From JAYSYM01 sp964543475 (GTDB lineage Bacteria; Bdellovibrionota; Bdellovibrionia; Bdellovibrionales; JAMPXM01), in assembly GCA_964543475.1 (NCBI GenBank), contig CAZIYJ010000002.1:186001-250000 (forward strand): DNA of 64,000 nucleotides, read 5' to 3'. Shown here piece after piece: positions 42,898-52,900 of the stretch. The notes below the pieces were generated by a model. That model had not been told where the DNA came from. It ran no database searches and worked only from the letters and a program-made list of their open reading frames with translations. How positions within the stretch are numbered: the first letter of the stretch is position 1; each line of letters begins with the position of its first letter. The translations under genes and the position numbers were made by a program.

Positions 42898-44130
42898 TTA
42901 GTTGACTTTGAATCGCGCAAATTTCTTTTTACCGACTTTAACTATCAGCTCGCCGCCACTTTTCACGTCAAACTTCTGCTTAATCGCTGTTACTTTCGCA
43001 GAATTGACTTCAACACCACCGCCCTGAATTAAACGACGAGCTTCGCTGGTAGAAGGAACGAGATCATATTCTTTGAGGAACGAAGGGATATCAATTTCAG
43101 TAGCCAACTTCGTGCTCGCAATTGTGAATTCAGGCATTTCATCTGGCAGCCCTTTATTTGAGAAGATGCGCGTGAATTCTTGATCGGCAGCGATAGCTGC
43201 AGCTTCATCATGAAACCGAGCAACTAAAATCTTCGCGAGACGAACCTTAACATCTCGTGGATTAGCTTCTTTCGTCTTAATCTTTCTCTTCAATTCAGAA
43301 ATCTCATCAACTGAAAGGTCCGTTAACAGTTCGTAATATTTGAGCATAAGATCATCAGAAACCCGCATCGTTTTACCGAAGATGTCTTTAGCCGACTCTT
43401 CGATACCGATGTAGTTATCAAGGCTCTTCGACATCTTTTGAACGCCATCAAGGCCCTCTAAGATTGGAAGAGTGATAATACACTGGGGTTCTTGCCCATA
43501 ACTTCGTTGAAGTTCTCGGCCGACCAGCAAGTTAAACTTCTGATCGGTCCCACCAAGCTCAACATCTGCCTTCATGGCTACAGAGTCGTAGCCTTGGCAG
43601 AGTGGATATAAAAACTCGTGAATTGAAATTGGTGTGTGAGATTTGTATCGCTTTTCGAAATCATCACGCTCGAGCATTCGCGCCACCGTATATTGCGCAG
43701 TCAATTTGATGAAGTCTGTCGGAGTAAGCTTATTAAGCCACTCAGAGTTGTAAACGATCTTGGTTTTTTCTTTATCAAGAATTTTAAAAATCTGACGCTC
43801 GTAAGTCTTTGCGTTGTCTAAAATTTCTTCTCTCGTGAGCGGCGGACGTGTTTCATTTCGGCCCGTTGGATCACCAATCATTCCGGTAAAATCGCCAATC
43901 AAAAAATAAACTTGATGGCCGAAATCTTGGAACTGACGAAGCTTATTAATAACTACTGTATGACCTAAATGAAGATCAGGGCGAGAGGGATCCGCGCCGA
44001 GCTTAATTGTGAGGGGTTTGCCAGAGTCATAGCTTTTTTGAAGCTTCTTTAAAAGATCGGCTTCCGAAACGAGATCGACGATCCCTTTTCTTAATTCTTT
44101 AAGCTGCTCTTCAGGCTTCTTGAAACCCAT
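42898..44130 (-). CDS. tyrS: Tyrosyl-tRNA synthetase
   Basis: This class I synthetase charges tRNA-Tyr. The 410-residue protein has the HIGH-like motif HLGH in DLHLGHTVVINKLRQFQD, ADPSRPDLHLGH preceding it, IGDPTGRNETRP, ELGGTDQKFNLLVGRELQ, and KMSKS in VQKMSKSLDNYIG (about 235). An S4-like RNA-binding domain ends the protein (about 345-410; EARRLIQGGGVEVNS). Upstream rny ends six bases before its start (same strand). Its length and the KMSKS class fit the TyrZ-like bacterial type. Confidence 0.96.
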   Translation of the reverse strand: MGFKKPEEQLKELRKGIVDLVSEADLLKKLQKSYDSGKPLTIKLGADPSRPDLHLGHTVVINKLRQFQDFGHQVYFLIGDFTGMIGDPTGRNETRPPLTREEILDNAKTYERQIFKILDKEKTKIVYNSEWLNKLTPTDFIKLTAQYTVARMLERDDFEKRYKSHTPISIHEFLYPLCQGYDSVAMKADVELGGTDQKFNLLVGRELQRSYGQEPQCIITLPILEGLDGVQKMSKSLDNYIGIEESAKDIFGKTMRVSDDLMLKYYELLTDLSVDEISELKRKIKTKEANPRDVKVRLAKILVARFHDEAAAIAADQEFTRIFSNKGLPDEMPEFTIASTKLATEIDIPSFLKEYDLVPSTSEARRLIQGGGVEVNSAKVTAIKQKFDVKSGGELIVKVGKKKFARFKVN

Positions 44131-44135
44131 TACAA

Positions 44136-45713
44136 CTACCTCGCGTGCTCAATAATTCGAGTTTCGCGAACTACGTCGACCGTAATTTGCCCTTGATAGT
44201 TCATTTCACGTTCGATTTTGCGAGCAATGTCGTAACTCAACATTTGCGCCTGCTCGTCAGTCACGCGACTACTTTCAACAAGAACACGAAGTTCTTTTCC
44301 AGCTTGAGTTGCGAAGGTTCGTACGACGCCATCAAAGCTGTTTCCGATCGCTTCAAGATCTTCCATGCGACGAATAAATGTATCGATTGAAGGTCTACGA
44401 GCACCCGGACGAGAATTTGAAAGTACGTTAGCAGCCTGAAGAATGTGTGCAAGCAGTGAGTCTGATTCGAATTCACCGTGATGAGCGCGAATCGCTTCGC
44501 AAACTGCGTCGGCTTCGCCGTGCTTTTTTGCAAACTCAGCGCCCACAAGGCTATGTGAACCTTCAAACGTATGCTCAAGCGCATGGCCAATATCATGCAG
44601 AAGACCTGCACGACGAGCGCGCTTTACATCAGCACCCATTTCAGCAGCAATCATTCCCGCTAAGTGACCAACTTCGATTGAGTGAGTGTAAATAGTCTGA
44701 CCGCCTGATTGGCGATACTTGAGGCTTCCAATAGTTTTGATAATTTCTGGGTGAACACCCGTTAGGCCAAGTTCAAAAGCTGCCTTCTCACCGTCTTCGC
44801 GCATGAGTTTAAAGACTTCTTTTTTCATCTTATCGATGACTTCTTCGATACGTGCCGGATGAACCCGTCCATCTTCCATTAGCTTTTCTAAAGCTCTGCG
44901 AGCCACTTCTCTACGAACCGGATCGAAACTTGAAATAACCACTGACTCCGGAGTTTCATCGACAATTAAATCGACGCCACAAGCGGCTTCTAGAGCGCGA
45001 ATGTTTCGGCCTTCTCGACCAATAATCTTCCCCTTCATTTCTTCATTGGGAAGATTGATCACAGTCACAGTGCGCTCAGGAGTATATTCACCTGCGTAGC
45101 GCGCAAGAGCTAAAGCAATAATACGTTTAGCCTTCTTATCTGCTTCAGCTCTAGTTTCTGTTTCGATGACCAGCGCACGTTTGGCGGCATCGGTTCGCAA
45201 CTCTTCTTCAAGTGCTGCAATCATTTCTTTTTTAGCTTCAGCAGAAGTTAGCCCGCTCACTCGCTCTAAACGTTCTTTGAGTTCCGAGGTTCTTCTTTGA
45301 ACTTCGTTCTCAAGTTCATTTAGTCTGCGCTCAGAGATTTTAATTTTCTCATCTCGAGCGACGACTTCTTGAAGTTTCATCTCAACTTCAGTCTCTTTGT
45401 TTTGAAATTCTTTTTGCAGCTTTGATTCACGGTCGATCAAGTCTTGCTCTTCTTTTTTGAGCGTTTGCTTTTGCTTGAGGATGTCACCTTCTGCATTTTT
45501 ACGAGCCCGAGTTTCGAAATCTTTTGCTCGCTGCTTTGAGTCTCGTTCAATTTTGCCGCTTTCAGCTCGAGCGCGATTTAAAATTCGCTCTGCTTCAAGC
45601 TCCGCAGTCTTTTTCGTTTTGAGATCAATGGCGCGCTTGTAGGTGAACATAGCGAAGGCCCCGATGCCTAATCCCGCCACGATCGCTAATACGACTAAAA
45701 GTGTTTCGTTCAT
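44136..45713 (-). CDS. rny: Ribonuclease Y
   Basis: RNase Y is a membrane-anchored endoribonuclease that starts mRNA decay. The 525-residue protein has one N-terminal transmembrane helix (TLLVVLAIVAGLGIGAFAMF), a long coiled coil (about 30-200), a KH RNA-binding domain (EEMKGKIIGREGRNIRALE) and an HD phosphohydrolase domain with the metal motif LLHDIGHALEHTFEGSH (about 360). The C-terminal MNYQGQITVDVVRETRIIEHAR is the family ending. Standard length. It overlaps the fau stop by four bases and precedes tyrS, so zapA-fau-rny-tyrS is likely one transcript. Confidence 0.96.
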   Translation of the reverse strand: MNETLLVVLAIVAGLGIGAFAMFTYKRAIDLKTKKTAELEAERILNRARAESGKIERDSKQRAKDFETRARKNAEGDILKQKQTLKKEEQDLIDRESKLQKEFQNKETEVEMKLQEVVARDEKIKISERRLNELENEVQRRTSELKERLERVSGLTSAEAKKEMIAALEEELRTDAAKRALVIETETRAEADKKAKRIIALALARYAGEYTPERTVTVINLPNEEMKGKIIGREGRNIRALEAACGVDLIVDETPESVVISSFDPVRREVARRALEKLMEDGRVHPARIEEVIDKMKKEVFKLMREDGEKAAFELGLTGVHPEIIKTIGSLKYRQSGGQTIYTHSIEVGHLAGMIAAEMGADVKRARRAGLLHDIGHALEHTFEGSHSLVGAEFAKKHGEADAVCEAIRAHHGEFESDSLLAHILQAANVLSNSRPGARRPSIDTFIRRMEDLEAIGNSFDGVVRTFATQAGKELRVLVESSRVTDEQAQMLSYDIARKIEREMNYQGQITVDVVRETRIIEHAR

Positions 45714-46267
45714 TGTCGTAAGTCTCCTGAATTAACTCGGATGATGCTTTTTTCTGTCACGATGATGTCCATTGGAATATCAAAGCTTTCGCGCGGAAGA
45801 TTTTCTGTGATTTGCCACGAGAATGCGACGCCGATTTTTTTACCGTTAAAACTATTAAGTGCTCGATCGTAGTAGCCCATGCCTCGACCTAAGCGAATGC
45901 CAAATTGATCAAACGCAAGCCCCGGCACAATGATTCCACTCAAGCTATTAAGATCAATTGCACGGTGCTTTGCTGGATCAGGCTCCATGATCTTCCATCG
46001 ATTAGGGATAAGTTCTGACTGATCAGCCTCATAAAACTGAATGTCTTCGCCTTCGACTCTCGGAAAGACCCAAGTGACTTCTGTTTTCAATTTATTGAAT
46101 TTTAAAAGAGGTTCGTCTTGAAGGGGGCAGTAAGCAGCCCATCGGCCTTGATCGTTTTGTAAAAGCGATTCAAGTCGTTGCTCGAGAGCAGAGAGATGTC
46201 CGGTAATTTTGTTTTTGGCAATTTCTGCACGGAAATGCTTTCGCAGATCGCTCTTAGACAAGGTCAT
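45710..46267 (-). CDS. fau: 5-formyltetrahydrofolate cyclo-ligase
   Basis: It converts 5-formyl-THF to 5,10-methenyl-THF with ATP. The 185-residue protein has the conserved GIIVPGLAFDQFGIRLGRGMGYYDRAL block (Tyr and basic substrate residues), preceded by DLNSLSG, and ends with KKIGVAFSWQITENLPRE. Length is usual. It follows zapA, as in many proteobacteria, with 60 bases between. In E. coli 6S RNA sits between these genes; here the gap is far too short for it. Confidence 0.93.
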   Translation of the reverse strand: MTLSKSDLRKHFRAEIAKNKITGHLSALEQRLESLLQNDQGRWAAYCPLQDEPLLKFNKLKTEVTWVFPRVEGEDIQFYEADQSELIPNRWKIMEPDPAKHRAIDLNSLSGIIVPGLAFDQFGIRLGRGMGYYDRALNSFNGKKIGVAFSWQITENLPRESFDIPMDIIVTEKSIIRVNSGDLRQ

Positions 46268-46327
46268 TGATTCCCCGAGAGTTAAGTAGTGCTCACGAGG
46301 GACGACGAGAGAAACCGCTTACGCAGT

Positions 46328-46687
46328 TTACTGATTTAGTTCTGGTCGCCCCGTTTGAGTGAGGCGGGAATCTTCTAGATCTGAAAGGACTTTTTCGGCT
46401 TTGCTTTCAAGAGATTGTAATTCAGCTTGAGTTTTACGCTTTAACATCAAGAGCTCTTCAGCGAGATGGAGCGAAGCAAATATTGAGGCAGTTTGTAATG
46501 AACCAGTTTTAGTGAGCGGCAAAGCTTCTCGAACTTTGCGATCAACAAGGTTTATGAGCTCTCGAACTGTTTCGTCATCGTGTGATGATTTTAATCGGAG
46601 TGGGACGCCAGCTATATTCACTTCGTAGACTTCTTGGGTCTGTGTTTGTGATGGACGGTTTTCAGTCCCTTGCTGCGTTTTTGACAC
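46328..46687 (-). CDS. zapA: Cell division protein ZapA-like
   Basis: ZapA stabilises FtsZ protofilaments at mid-cell. The 119-residue protein has the ZapA core: EVNIAGVPLRLKSSHDDETVRELINLVDRKVREA, then the helix ASIFASLHLAEELLMLKRKTQ and a coiled-coil tail. The N-terminal 18 residues are a Gln/Thr-rich extension. It is the first gene of the zapA-fau-rny-tyrS run and is divergent from the secreted protein gene at 46981. Confidence 0.88.
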   Translation of the reverse strand: MSKTQQGTENRPSQTQTQEVYEVNIAGVPLRLKSSHDDETVRELINLVDRKVREALPLTKTGSLQTASIFASLHLAEELLMLKRKTQAELQSLESKAEKVLSDLEDSRLTQTGRPELNQ

Positions 46688-46779
46688 TTCTAAACTACCT
46701 ATCGGTTACGGCCTATCAAATCAGGAAATATTCCCTGCTTTTGAAAGCTTAGAAGGTTTGTGTGGATTCAGCAAGCACT

Positions 46780-46831
46780 GGTTAAGGAGGTGGTTTTTTG
46801 GAGGCCCACAAAGCCGGCCAACTGCTTAACC
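46780..46831. ncRNA. Candidate structured RNA or stem-loop upstream of zapA
   Basis: GGTTAAG (46780-46786) and CTTAACC (46825-46831) pair perfectly; inside, GTGGTT pairs with AACTGC (with two wobbles) and GGCC with GGCC. The plus-strand run of T lies in the loop. It could be a hairpin in the divergent leader, a terminator-like structure or part of a small RNA. I do not see the 6S consensus and cannot assign a family. Confidence 0.3.
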
Positions 46832-46980
46832 TCAAAGCACATTCGACCCGATTTTAGCCCTGATCGTCACCGAGTTAACTTTATAGACAGTCAAATGCGG
46901 TAGTCGTCGCTCCTATTGGACCTGGCTTGGGTACGGGTTTTGTTAAGAGAGAGGGTGTATCAAGCCAAACGAGGTCAAAA

Positions 46981-48348
46981 ATGAAGATGTATTTAGTAGT
47001 TACAGCCTTAGCCCTTTTATCGTCACCAAACGTCATCGCTGCCGAATTGGCCAGCCAAAGAGCGGCTGTTTTGAGCCAGTCAGATGTTTGGTCACGCCCG
47101 GCATGGATGTCAGAAGACCTCTCGATCGCATCCAACTTTGATATTAAAGCTGCTCCGCAAGTTAAGGAGACACAGGGCCTTTTAGAAAAAGGCGAAGTGC
47201 ACTGCTTAATGACTGAAAAGCACGCGACTTCCGATCGTGGCACTGGAAAGACTCCAAAGTTCGACTGCGACTTAATGAAGGTTAACGAACAAACAGGAAA
47301 GCTCGAAGTCGTAATGGGCAAAAAAGATAAGCCTGTAAAATTAAAAGTGAAGTACAGCACTCAGACTGTTGGAATGCCTGGAGTTATGATTGATAACAAC
47401 CCAGAGATTCAAGCCGAAGTTGTTGCGACTCGTTTGATGTCGGCTCTTGGATTCACAGCAGACCGAATGTTCTTAGTGAAGAAATTAAATTGCTACGGTT
47501 GCTCCACTGATCCTTGGAACATTCGCACCGTAGATCAATCTTCGCTCGAGACACCGCGAGTTTTCACCCGATCTTCGATCGAATTCAAATTTGATGCAGA
47601 TGAGATTCTAAACAACGAAGCACGTGGCTGGTCGTATACTGAAGTTTTAAACCCGAATTCATTCTCAAGCGATCGCGCAGAAGCCCGTCAACAATTACTC
47701 GAGCGCCAAGCGCTCTTTATTATCGCTGGAATGCTTCAGCACTCTGACAACAAAGCTGATAATCATCGTCTCATCTGTGACGGCAAACTAGATGATCAGG
47801 GAATTTGCTCAGGTAAAGTTAAATTAATGATTCAAGACTTAGGCTTTACATTCGGCGGCGGAACTATGCTCATGCAAATTCCAAGTTGCCTTCCACATTG
47901 CTCAAGCAAAGCAGAGTTAAAGCAATGGAGCAAAGTTCCACTTTGGCTTTCTGAAGACAACGGTCGCTCTTGTGCGGTCAACATGGGTTTCTCATTTGAG
48001 ATGAAACACCCGACCGTTACTAATGAAGCGCGAAAATTCACTGCACAGCTTTTACGAAAATTCGTTGAAGGTAAAGCTGGTCAACAACGTCTTCTAGATT
48101 TGTTTAAGAGTGGTGATTTAGAAGCTTCGGGCCGCGGCAGTGCGGCTGCTTGGGCGAAAGTATTCATCGAAAAGATCGAGGAAATCGAAAACCCAGCGGT
48201 ATCTGATAACAACAAAGTTCAAGGTGACCGCTACGCAATGTACGACCGTGAAACTCGCGCAGACCGCATGAAAGAACCTGAACTTCATTGCAATGCGCGC
48301 ATCGATTCAGTTGTTGAAAAGATCTTGCAAAAACAAACTGCTAGATAA
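46981..48348 (+). CDS. Large secreted protein of unknown function
   Basis: From the ATG at 46981 (GAGGT seven bases upstream) it has 455 residues, starting with a signal peptide MKMYLVVTALALLSSPNVIA, cleavage before AELAS. It has about eleven cysteines, several in close pairs (NCYGCSTD, CDGKLDDQGICSGK, CLPHC), suggesting disulfides in the periplasm or outside. Blocks LQHSDNKADNHRLICD and IQDLGFTFGGGT look like conserved active-site-type segments (HSD...DN... and QDLG), somewhat like kinase-fold or phosphotransferase proteins, but I cannot name the family. The stop overlaps the convergent ftsY stop by eight bases. Confidence 0.85.
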   Translation: MKMYLVVTALALLSSPNVIAAELASQRAAVLSQSDVWSRPAWMSEDLSIASNFDIKAAPQVKETQGLLEKGEVHCLMTEKHATSDRGTGKTPKFDCDLMKVNEQTGKLEVVMGKKDKPVKLKVKYSTQTVGMPGVMIDNNPEIQAEVVATRLMSALGFTADRMFLVKKLNCYGCSTDPWNIRTVDQSSLETPRVFTRSSIEFKFDADEILNNEARGWSYTEVLNPNSFSSDRAEARQQLLERQALFIIAGMLQHSDNKADNHRLICDGKLDDQGICSGKVKLMIQDLGFTFGGGTMLMQIPSCLPHCSSKAELKQWSKVPLWLSEDNGRSCAVNMGFSFEMKHPTVTNEARKFTAQLLRKFVEGKAGQQRLLDLFKSGDLEASGRGSAAAWAKVFIEKIEEIENPAVSDNNKVQGDRYAMYDRETRADRMKEPELHCNARIDSVVEKILQKQTAR

Positions 48349-49495
48349 TTGATTCGACGAATTCTTGAGCCGAGAACGGGCGAAGATCTTCGATCTTCTC
48401 CCCGACTCCAATGAGCTTAATCGGAATTTTTAGCTCATGCGCAAGCCCAACCGCTACACCACCCTTAGCAGTGCCGTCGAGCTTCGTTAGTACTACGCCC
48501 GTAACCGAAAGTGCTTGGTGAAACTCGCGCGCCTGAATCAGCGCATTCTGTCCTGAATTAGCGTCGAGTACTAAAAGTGTTTCATGTGGAGCGCCGGGGA
48601 TTTGCTTATCAATGACCCGTTTCATCTTTTTTAATTCTTCCATCAAATTCTTTTGAGTGTGAAGGCGCCCAGCAGTGTCGATAATCACCACATCAAAACC
48701 TTTTGTCTGTGCAATTTGACAAGCATCAAAAGCAACCGCACTTGGATCAGTGGTATTATCCGGGTGAAAGATTTCTACTTGAGCTCGCTCAGTCCAAGTC
48801 TTTAACTGTTCGCCTGCTGCAGCTCTGAAAGTGTCACCGGCAGCGACTAAGACTTTTCTTCCGTTTTGCGCAAGTCTGCTTGCGAGTTTTCCAATCGTCG
48901 TGGTCTTCCCTGCTCCGTTAACGCCAACAACCATTAAAACCGCAGGCTTATTGTTCCAAAGATTTAAGCGACTTAGCCCTTCAGGATATGGCTCGTTGTC
49001 ATGAAGCTTTGAGCTTTCGGCCGATTCACTTTGATCAAAGATTGTAAGCATCTCAAGTTTGAGCGCTTTTCTGACGGCTTCAAACCCTGATTGCCCATCT
49101 TGTTTTACTTTTTCGTTTACCGCTTCAAGCAATCTTTGAACTGTCGTGGGTCCTAAGTCGCTCGTATAAAGTATCTCTTCGACTTCATCGAGTTCGCCCG
49201 CTCCAAGAACTGGCTTCGCTACGAAAACTGTTTTCAAACGACCAAAAAAAGATCCTCGGGTTTGCTCGAGAGCGCTCGATAGGTTTTTCGGTTCGTGTCG
49301 CTGAATTTCTTCAACTGTGTGCGGCCTTGCCGCTGCTGGTTGAGTGGGTGTGGTCGTTTCAGTTTTTTGTGTCGGCGTCGGGATTGATGGCTTGCGTCCG
49401 CGAAAAAATACAAAAATAAAAGCGACTACGAAAAAGGCGCCGCCAGATGCGAGCCAATAAAGAGATTCTAAATCAAGAAACTGCATGTCCACCAT
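48341..49495 (-). CDS. ftsY: Signal recognition particle receptor FtsY
   Basis: FtsY docks SRP-ribosome complexes at the inner membrane. The 384-residue protein has an N-terminal hydrophobic helix (about 8-30), a short Thr/Pro/Gln linker (about 36-55), and the NG domain. Seen in order: VGVNGAGKTTTIGKLA (G1), AAGDTFRAAAGEQL, VIIDTAGRLHTQKNL (G3), VLTKLDGTAKGGVAVG (G4) and GVGEKIEDLRPFSAQEFV. An N-terminal transmembrane segment instead of a purely acidic A domain is common in this lineage. The ATG at 49495 has GGGGTGA just upstream; an ATG three codons later is also possible. Confidence 0.95.
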   Translation of the reverse strand: MVDMQFLDLESLYWLASGGAFFVVAFIFVFFRGRKPSIPTPTQKTETTTPTQPAAARPHTVEEIQRHEPKNLSSALEQTRGSFFGRLKTVFVAKPVLGAGELDEVEEILYTSDLGPTTVQRLLEAVNEKVKQDGQSGFEAVRKALKLEMLTIFDQSESAESSKLHDNEPYPEGLSRLNLWNNKPAVLMVVGVNGAGKTTTIGKLASRLAQNGRKVLVAAGDTFRAAAGEQLKTWTERAQVEIFHPDNTTDPSAVAFDACQIAQTKGFDVVIIDTAGRLHTQKNLMEELKKMKRVIDKQIPGAPHETLLVLDANSGQNALIQAREFHQALSVTGVVLTKLDGTAKGGVAVGLAHELKIPIKLIGVGEKIEDLRPFSAQEFVESII

Positions 49496-49519
49496 TCACC
49501 CCGGATACCTAGTTAGCGT

Positions 49520-49545
49520 ATTTGTCTCAGTTTAGAAAGACAAAT
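49520..49545. promoter_or_regulatory. Inverted repeat ATTTGTC-N12-GACAAAT
   Basis: Perfect seven-base arms flank a 12-base centre and lie between divergent ftsY (start 49495) and the Gln-rich gene (start 49665). The left arm continues as TTTGTCTCAG, which contains the TGTCTCA half-site found elsewhere in the window, but this may be chance. A transcription-factor site is possible. Confidence 0.35.
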
Positions 49546-49664
49546 GACCTCGTGTTTAAGTTCTTACACTCAAGACTCACCGGACCGTCATGAACATGAT
49601 GCTGCATCTGGATAGGATGGCCGTGAAGTTCAATCAACCAACCAATCTTCTTGAGGGGGATACA

Positions 49665-49883
49665 ATGGCAAACAAAGAAACAATTCGTGACCAGCAGTCA
49701 GCAGAGCAAAATCAGGATCGAAAATCTCCTGGCATGAACCAAAATCAGAGTCAGGGACAAGGTCAGGATCGACAGCAGTCGCAAGATCGGCACCAGAGCC
49801 AACAATCACAAGGTGCTCGTAGCGATTCGACTCAAGCTGATAAGTCATCTGCTCGAATTGATTCAGACCGAAAAGACGTTTAA
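49665..49883 (+). CDS. Small Gln-rich disordered protein
   Basis: From the ATG at 49665 (AGGGGG upstream) it is 72 residues: MANKETIRDQQSAEQNQDRK and then a stretch built of Gln, Ser, Asp, Arg and Gly (NQSQGQGQDRQQSQDRHQSQ). It is highly hydrophilic, without hydrophobic core or cysteine, so probably intrinsically disordered, similar to stress-related hydrophilic proteins. It has its own terminator. A frame from 49590 adds 25 residues before the ribosome site and is rejected. Confidence 0.75.
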   Translation: MANKETIRDQQSAEQNQDRKSPGMNQNQSQGQGQDRQQSQDRHQSQQSQGARSDSTQADKSSARIDSDRKDV

Positions 49884-49910
49884 TCGCTTGTCGGACTTAA
49901 TTAAAACAAA

Positions 49911-49943
49911 GCCGGTATTCTTACGAACACCGGCTTTTCTTTT
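49911..49943. terminator. Bidirectional intrinsic terminator between the Gln-rich gene and smc
   Basis: GCCGGTATTC and GAACACCGGC pair with one mismatch around TTAC; the plus strand then reads TTTTCTTTT, and the minus strand has TTTGTTTT. It serves both convergent genes. Confidence 0.9.
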
Positions 49944-49989
49944 AAACTTAAGGAAACTAGTTATGCATTCTCTAAACGGCGAAAAGAAT

Positions 49990-52900
49990 TTAGCCGACCG
50001 TCTGCTGCGCATCACCCAAGTTAACACTGACCATCTTGGAGACGCCCTTTTCCTGCATGGTGACGCCGTAAAGCTTCGAAGCAACTTCCATAGTGTACTT
50101 GTTATGGGTAACAACGATAATTTGCGAACGTTTCGCCATCTCTCGAACGAGATCGTTGAATCGGAACACGTTGGCATCATCAAGCGGAGCATCAACCTCA
50201 TCAAGAAGACAATACGGAGAAGGCTTCACTAAGAAGATCGAGAAGATAAGCGCAACTGCTGTAAGTGCTTTTTCGCCACCCGAAAGAAGAGAAACACTTT
50301 GCATCTTCTTGCCCGGAGGTTTCGCTAGAATGTCGATCCCCATCTCACCTTTTTCAACGTCTTCAACTAAAATCAAATTAGCTTCGCCACCGCCGAAGAG
50401 CACTGGATAAACTTTAGTGAACCGATCGTTCACTTGATCGAATGTTTCGCGGAATCTACGAGAACAAATTCGGTTGATGCGATCAATTACTTTCTTAAGC
50501 TGCTCTTTCGCTTCAACAAGTTCTTCTTGTTGTTTCGACAAGAACTCGTAGCGCTTAGCGACTTCATCATACTCTTCGATAGCCGCTAAATTCACATCGC
50601 CAATGCGGCCAAGCTTGTCGCGCAAGTCTTTCACTTGAACTTCAGCCTCAGCGAGATCGCCTTCTCGGTCGCGGTAACGCTCAGCAATTTCTGAAAGCTC
50701 AATGATGTATCGTTCACGAATTTGATCTTGAAGATAGAGCTCACGCATTCGAGCTTGCTCTAAGTGCAAACGCGCTTCGTTCATTGAAGCTTGCAACTGA
50801 TTGCGAGCCGACATTGCCTGAGAAACGATTTTTTCTAACTCGCGAGCACGCGTTGCAATTTGTTCGAATTCGTCTCGTGCTGTCGAAAGCTGACCAGTGA
50901 GCTCTTCGCTTTGATTGATCATCTGCTCAAGAGCAACTTTCTTCTCTTCAAGCATCACTTGGCTAGTCGTCATAGTTTCGGTCGAGCGTGAGCTTTCTTC
51001 GCCCATTCGAGTGAGCTGCATCTGCACATCTTCAAGAGAGCGAGAAAGCATATCAGCCTGGCGCTGAAGCCCTTCAGCTTCTTGAGTGCGAGTTGCTGAT
51101 TTCACCTGAAGCTCAGTTACTTTTGATTGAAGCTCATCGATACCCGAGCGAGAAATCAAAAGTTCCTGGTCAAGTTCGGTAATTCGAGACTCAAGGCCTT
51201 CGCGTTTAGTGCGAAGTTCAGTAGCTCTCGTTGATAAGTCAGCGCGTTCGTTTTCGCGCGACTCAAGCAACTGAGTGATCGTAAGAGTTTCGCGCTCTTG
51301 GCGAGAAATTGCAGCTTGAGCGTTGTTGTACTCATTTTCTGCCCGCTCAAGATCTTTCTTAAGCTCGTTGACCATCACTTCGCGCTCGATATTCCGCTTA
51401 ATCGCGCCTTCGAGTTCAATCGTGAGTGCAGCTAAAGAACCTTCCATTTTGCGAAGTGCAGTTTGTGCAAGAGCAAGCTTTCCGCTCCACTCCTCTTTGC
51501 GCTGAGAAAGTTCTTTAATCTCGCGACTTCGTTTTAATACGCCCGAGTCAGCTGATTCTGCCGTACCGCCAGTGATCACTCCGTCAGATGTGATCAAATC
51601 ACCTTCGACAGTTACAAAAGTCCAATCTGGGTGATCGGCGCGAAGTGCAAACGCGTGCGGGAGAGTATCGACGATGGCGATGTTACTTAATAGACGCTCA
51701 ACTGTTCCTTTGAAACGCTCTGGTGTGCGCACGACATCTTTTAAGATGGCGCGAACAGAAGAAGCGTTAAACGTTGGCTGTGAAGTTTCAACAGTCTGAA
51801 GTACGCCACCAGCGTAAAAGCTAGAGCGACCTGATTTTTGTTCTTTTAAGTAATTAACCGCCGAGGCTGCTTTTTGAGAGTCTTCAGCTAAGAGCATTTG
51901 CAAACGAGGTCCGAGCGCAGCTTCCATTGCAAGTTCGTACTCGCCTGGGACTTCTACTACTTCTGCAACCGGACGGAATTCTGTCGCAGTTTCTCGTTGT
52001 TCTTCTGGCAAGTTCTCAAGTTTCTGGCGCTGCCAGAACATGACGGACTTAACACCCTCTTGGAAACCTTCGAAATTTGCGTGAAGATTTTCAAGACCGT
52101 AAAGTCGGCTCGTAACTTCGTTTAATGAATCTTTGAAGCTCTCAACTTCTTCTCGGCGCTCGGTGATTTGAGCTGTGAGTTGAACTTTGTTTGCTTCTAT
52201 AGTTTCAACATCGCGAGCGAGGTCAAACTGAGTTTGGCGTTCTTTCTCGAGGCTATTGAAAGTTTTTTTGCGGTGAGATTCAAACTCTGACGACTTCTCT
52301 CGAAGATCAGTCAAAATCAACTGAGCTTCATCACTTCGCTCACGAATTTGAACTAATGACTCTTCAATTGAATGAAGACGAGCATTAATCGTCGATTCAC
52401 CTTGGCTCACAGTGAGGAATTCACGACGTGAATCGCTTAATTCAGTATCAATCTCATCGATACGAGCCGAAGAAGCTTCGTACATTTCTTTATTTTGCTG
52501 GAATTCAGCCGTGAGAGTATCAGCTTCAGAACGAATGCTCTCGAGCGAGCCCATGATCTTTGCAAGATCAGCTTCTAAAATTGCTTTGCGAGTTTCGTTC
52601 TCCATTAATAGAGAGCCCGTCATTTCTTTGTTTCGGCGAGCTTGCTCGATTTCGAAACGAAGTTCCTGGATCTCTGATTCATGGCGCTGAACATCTGAAC
52701 GAAGATTGAAGCTTGTGTTTTGAAGATCGCTTAATGAAGTTTCGCGAACGGCCATATCAGTACGCAAAGTCTCAAGCTCAGTTTCTGAACTTGTCGAGCT
52801 TGATTGCGATTCGATTTCAGCGACTTGAGCTTCATCGAACTGTGTTTGATAGTCAGTTGTTTTTTCTTTTAATTCGAACCACTGGCGAGAAGAAATCCAG

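Noticed and set aside
46268..46327. 6S RNA expected between zapA and fau
   Set aside because: The gap is only 60 bases, much too short for a 180-base RNA.
16702..49545. Single TGTCTCA/TGAGACA half-sites at 525, 34074 and 49523
   Set aside because: A seven-base word is expected about eight times in 64 kb on both strands, so isolated half-sites are not evidence; only the paired palindromes were scored.
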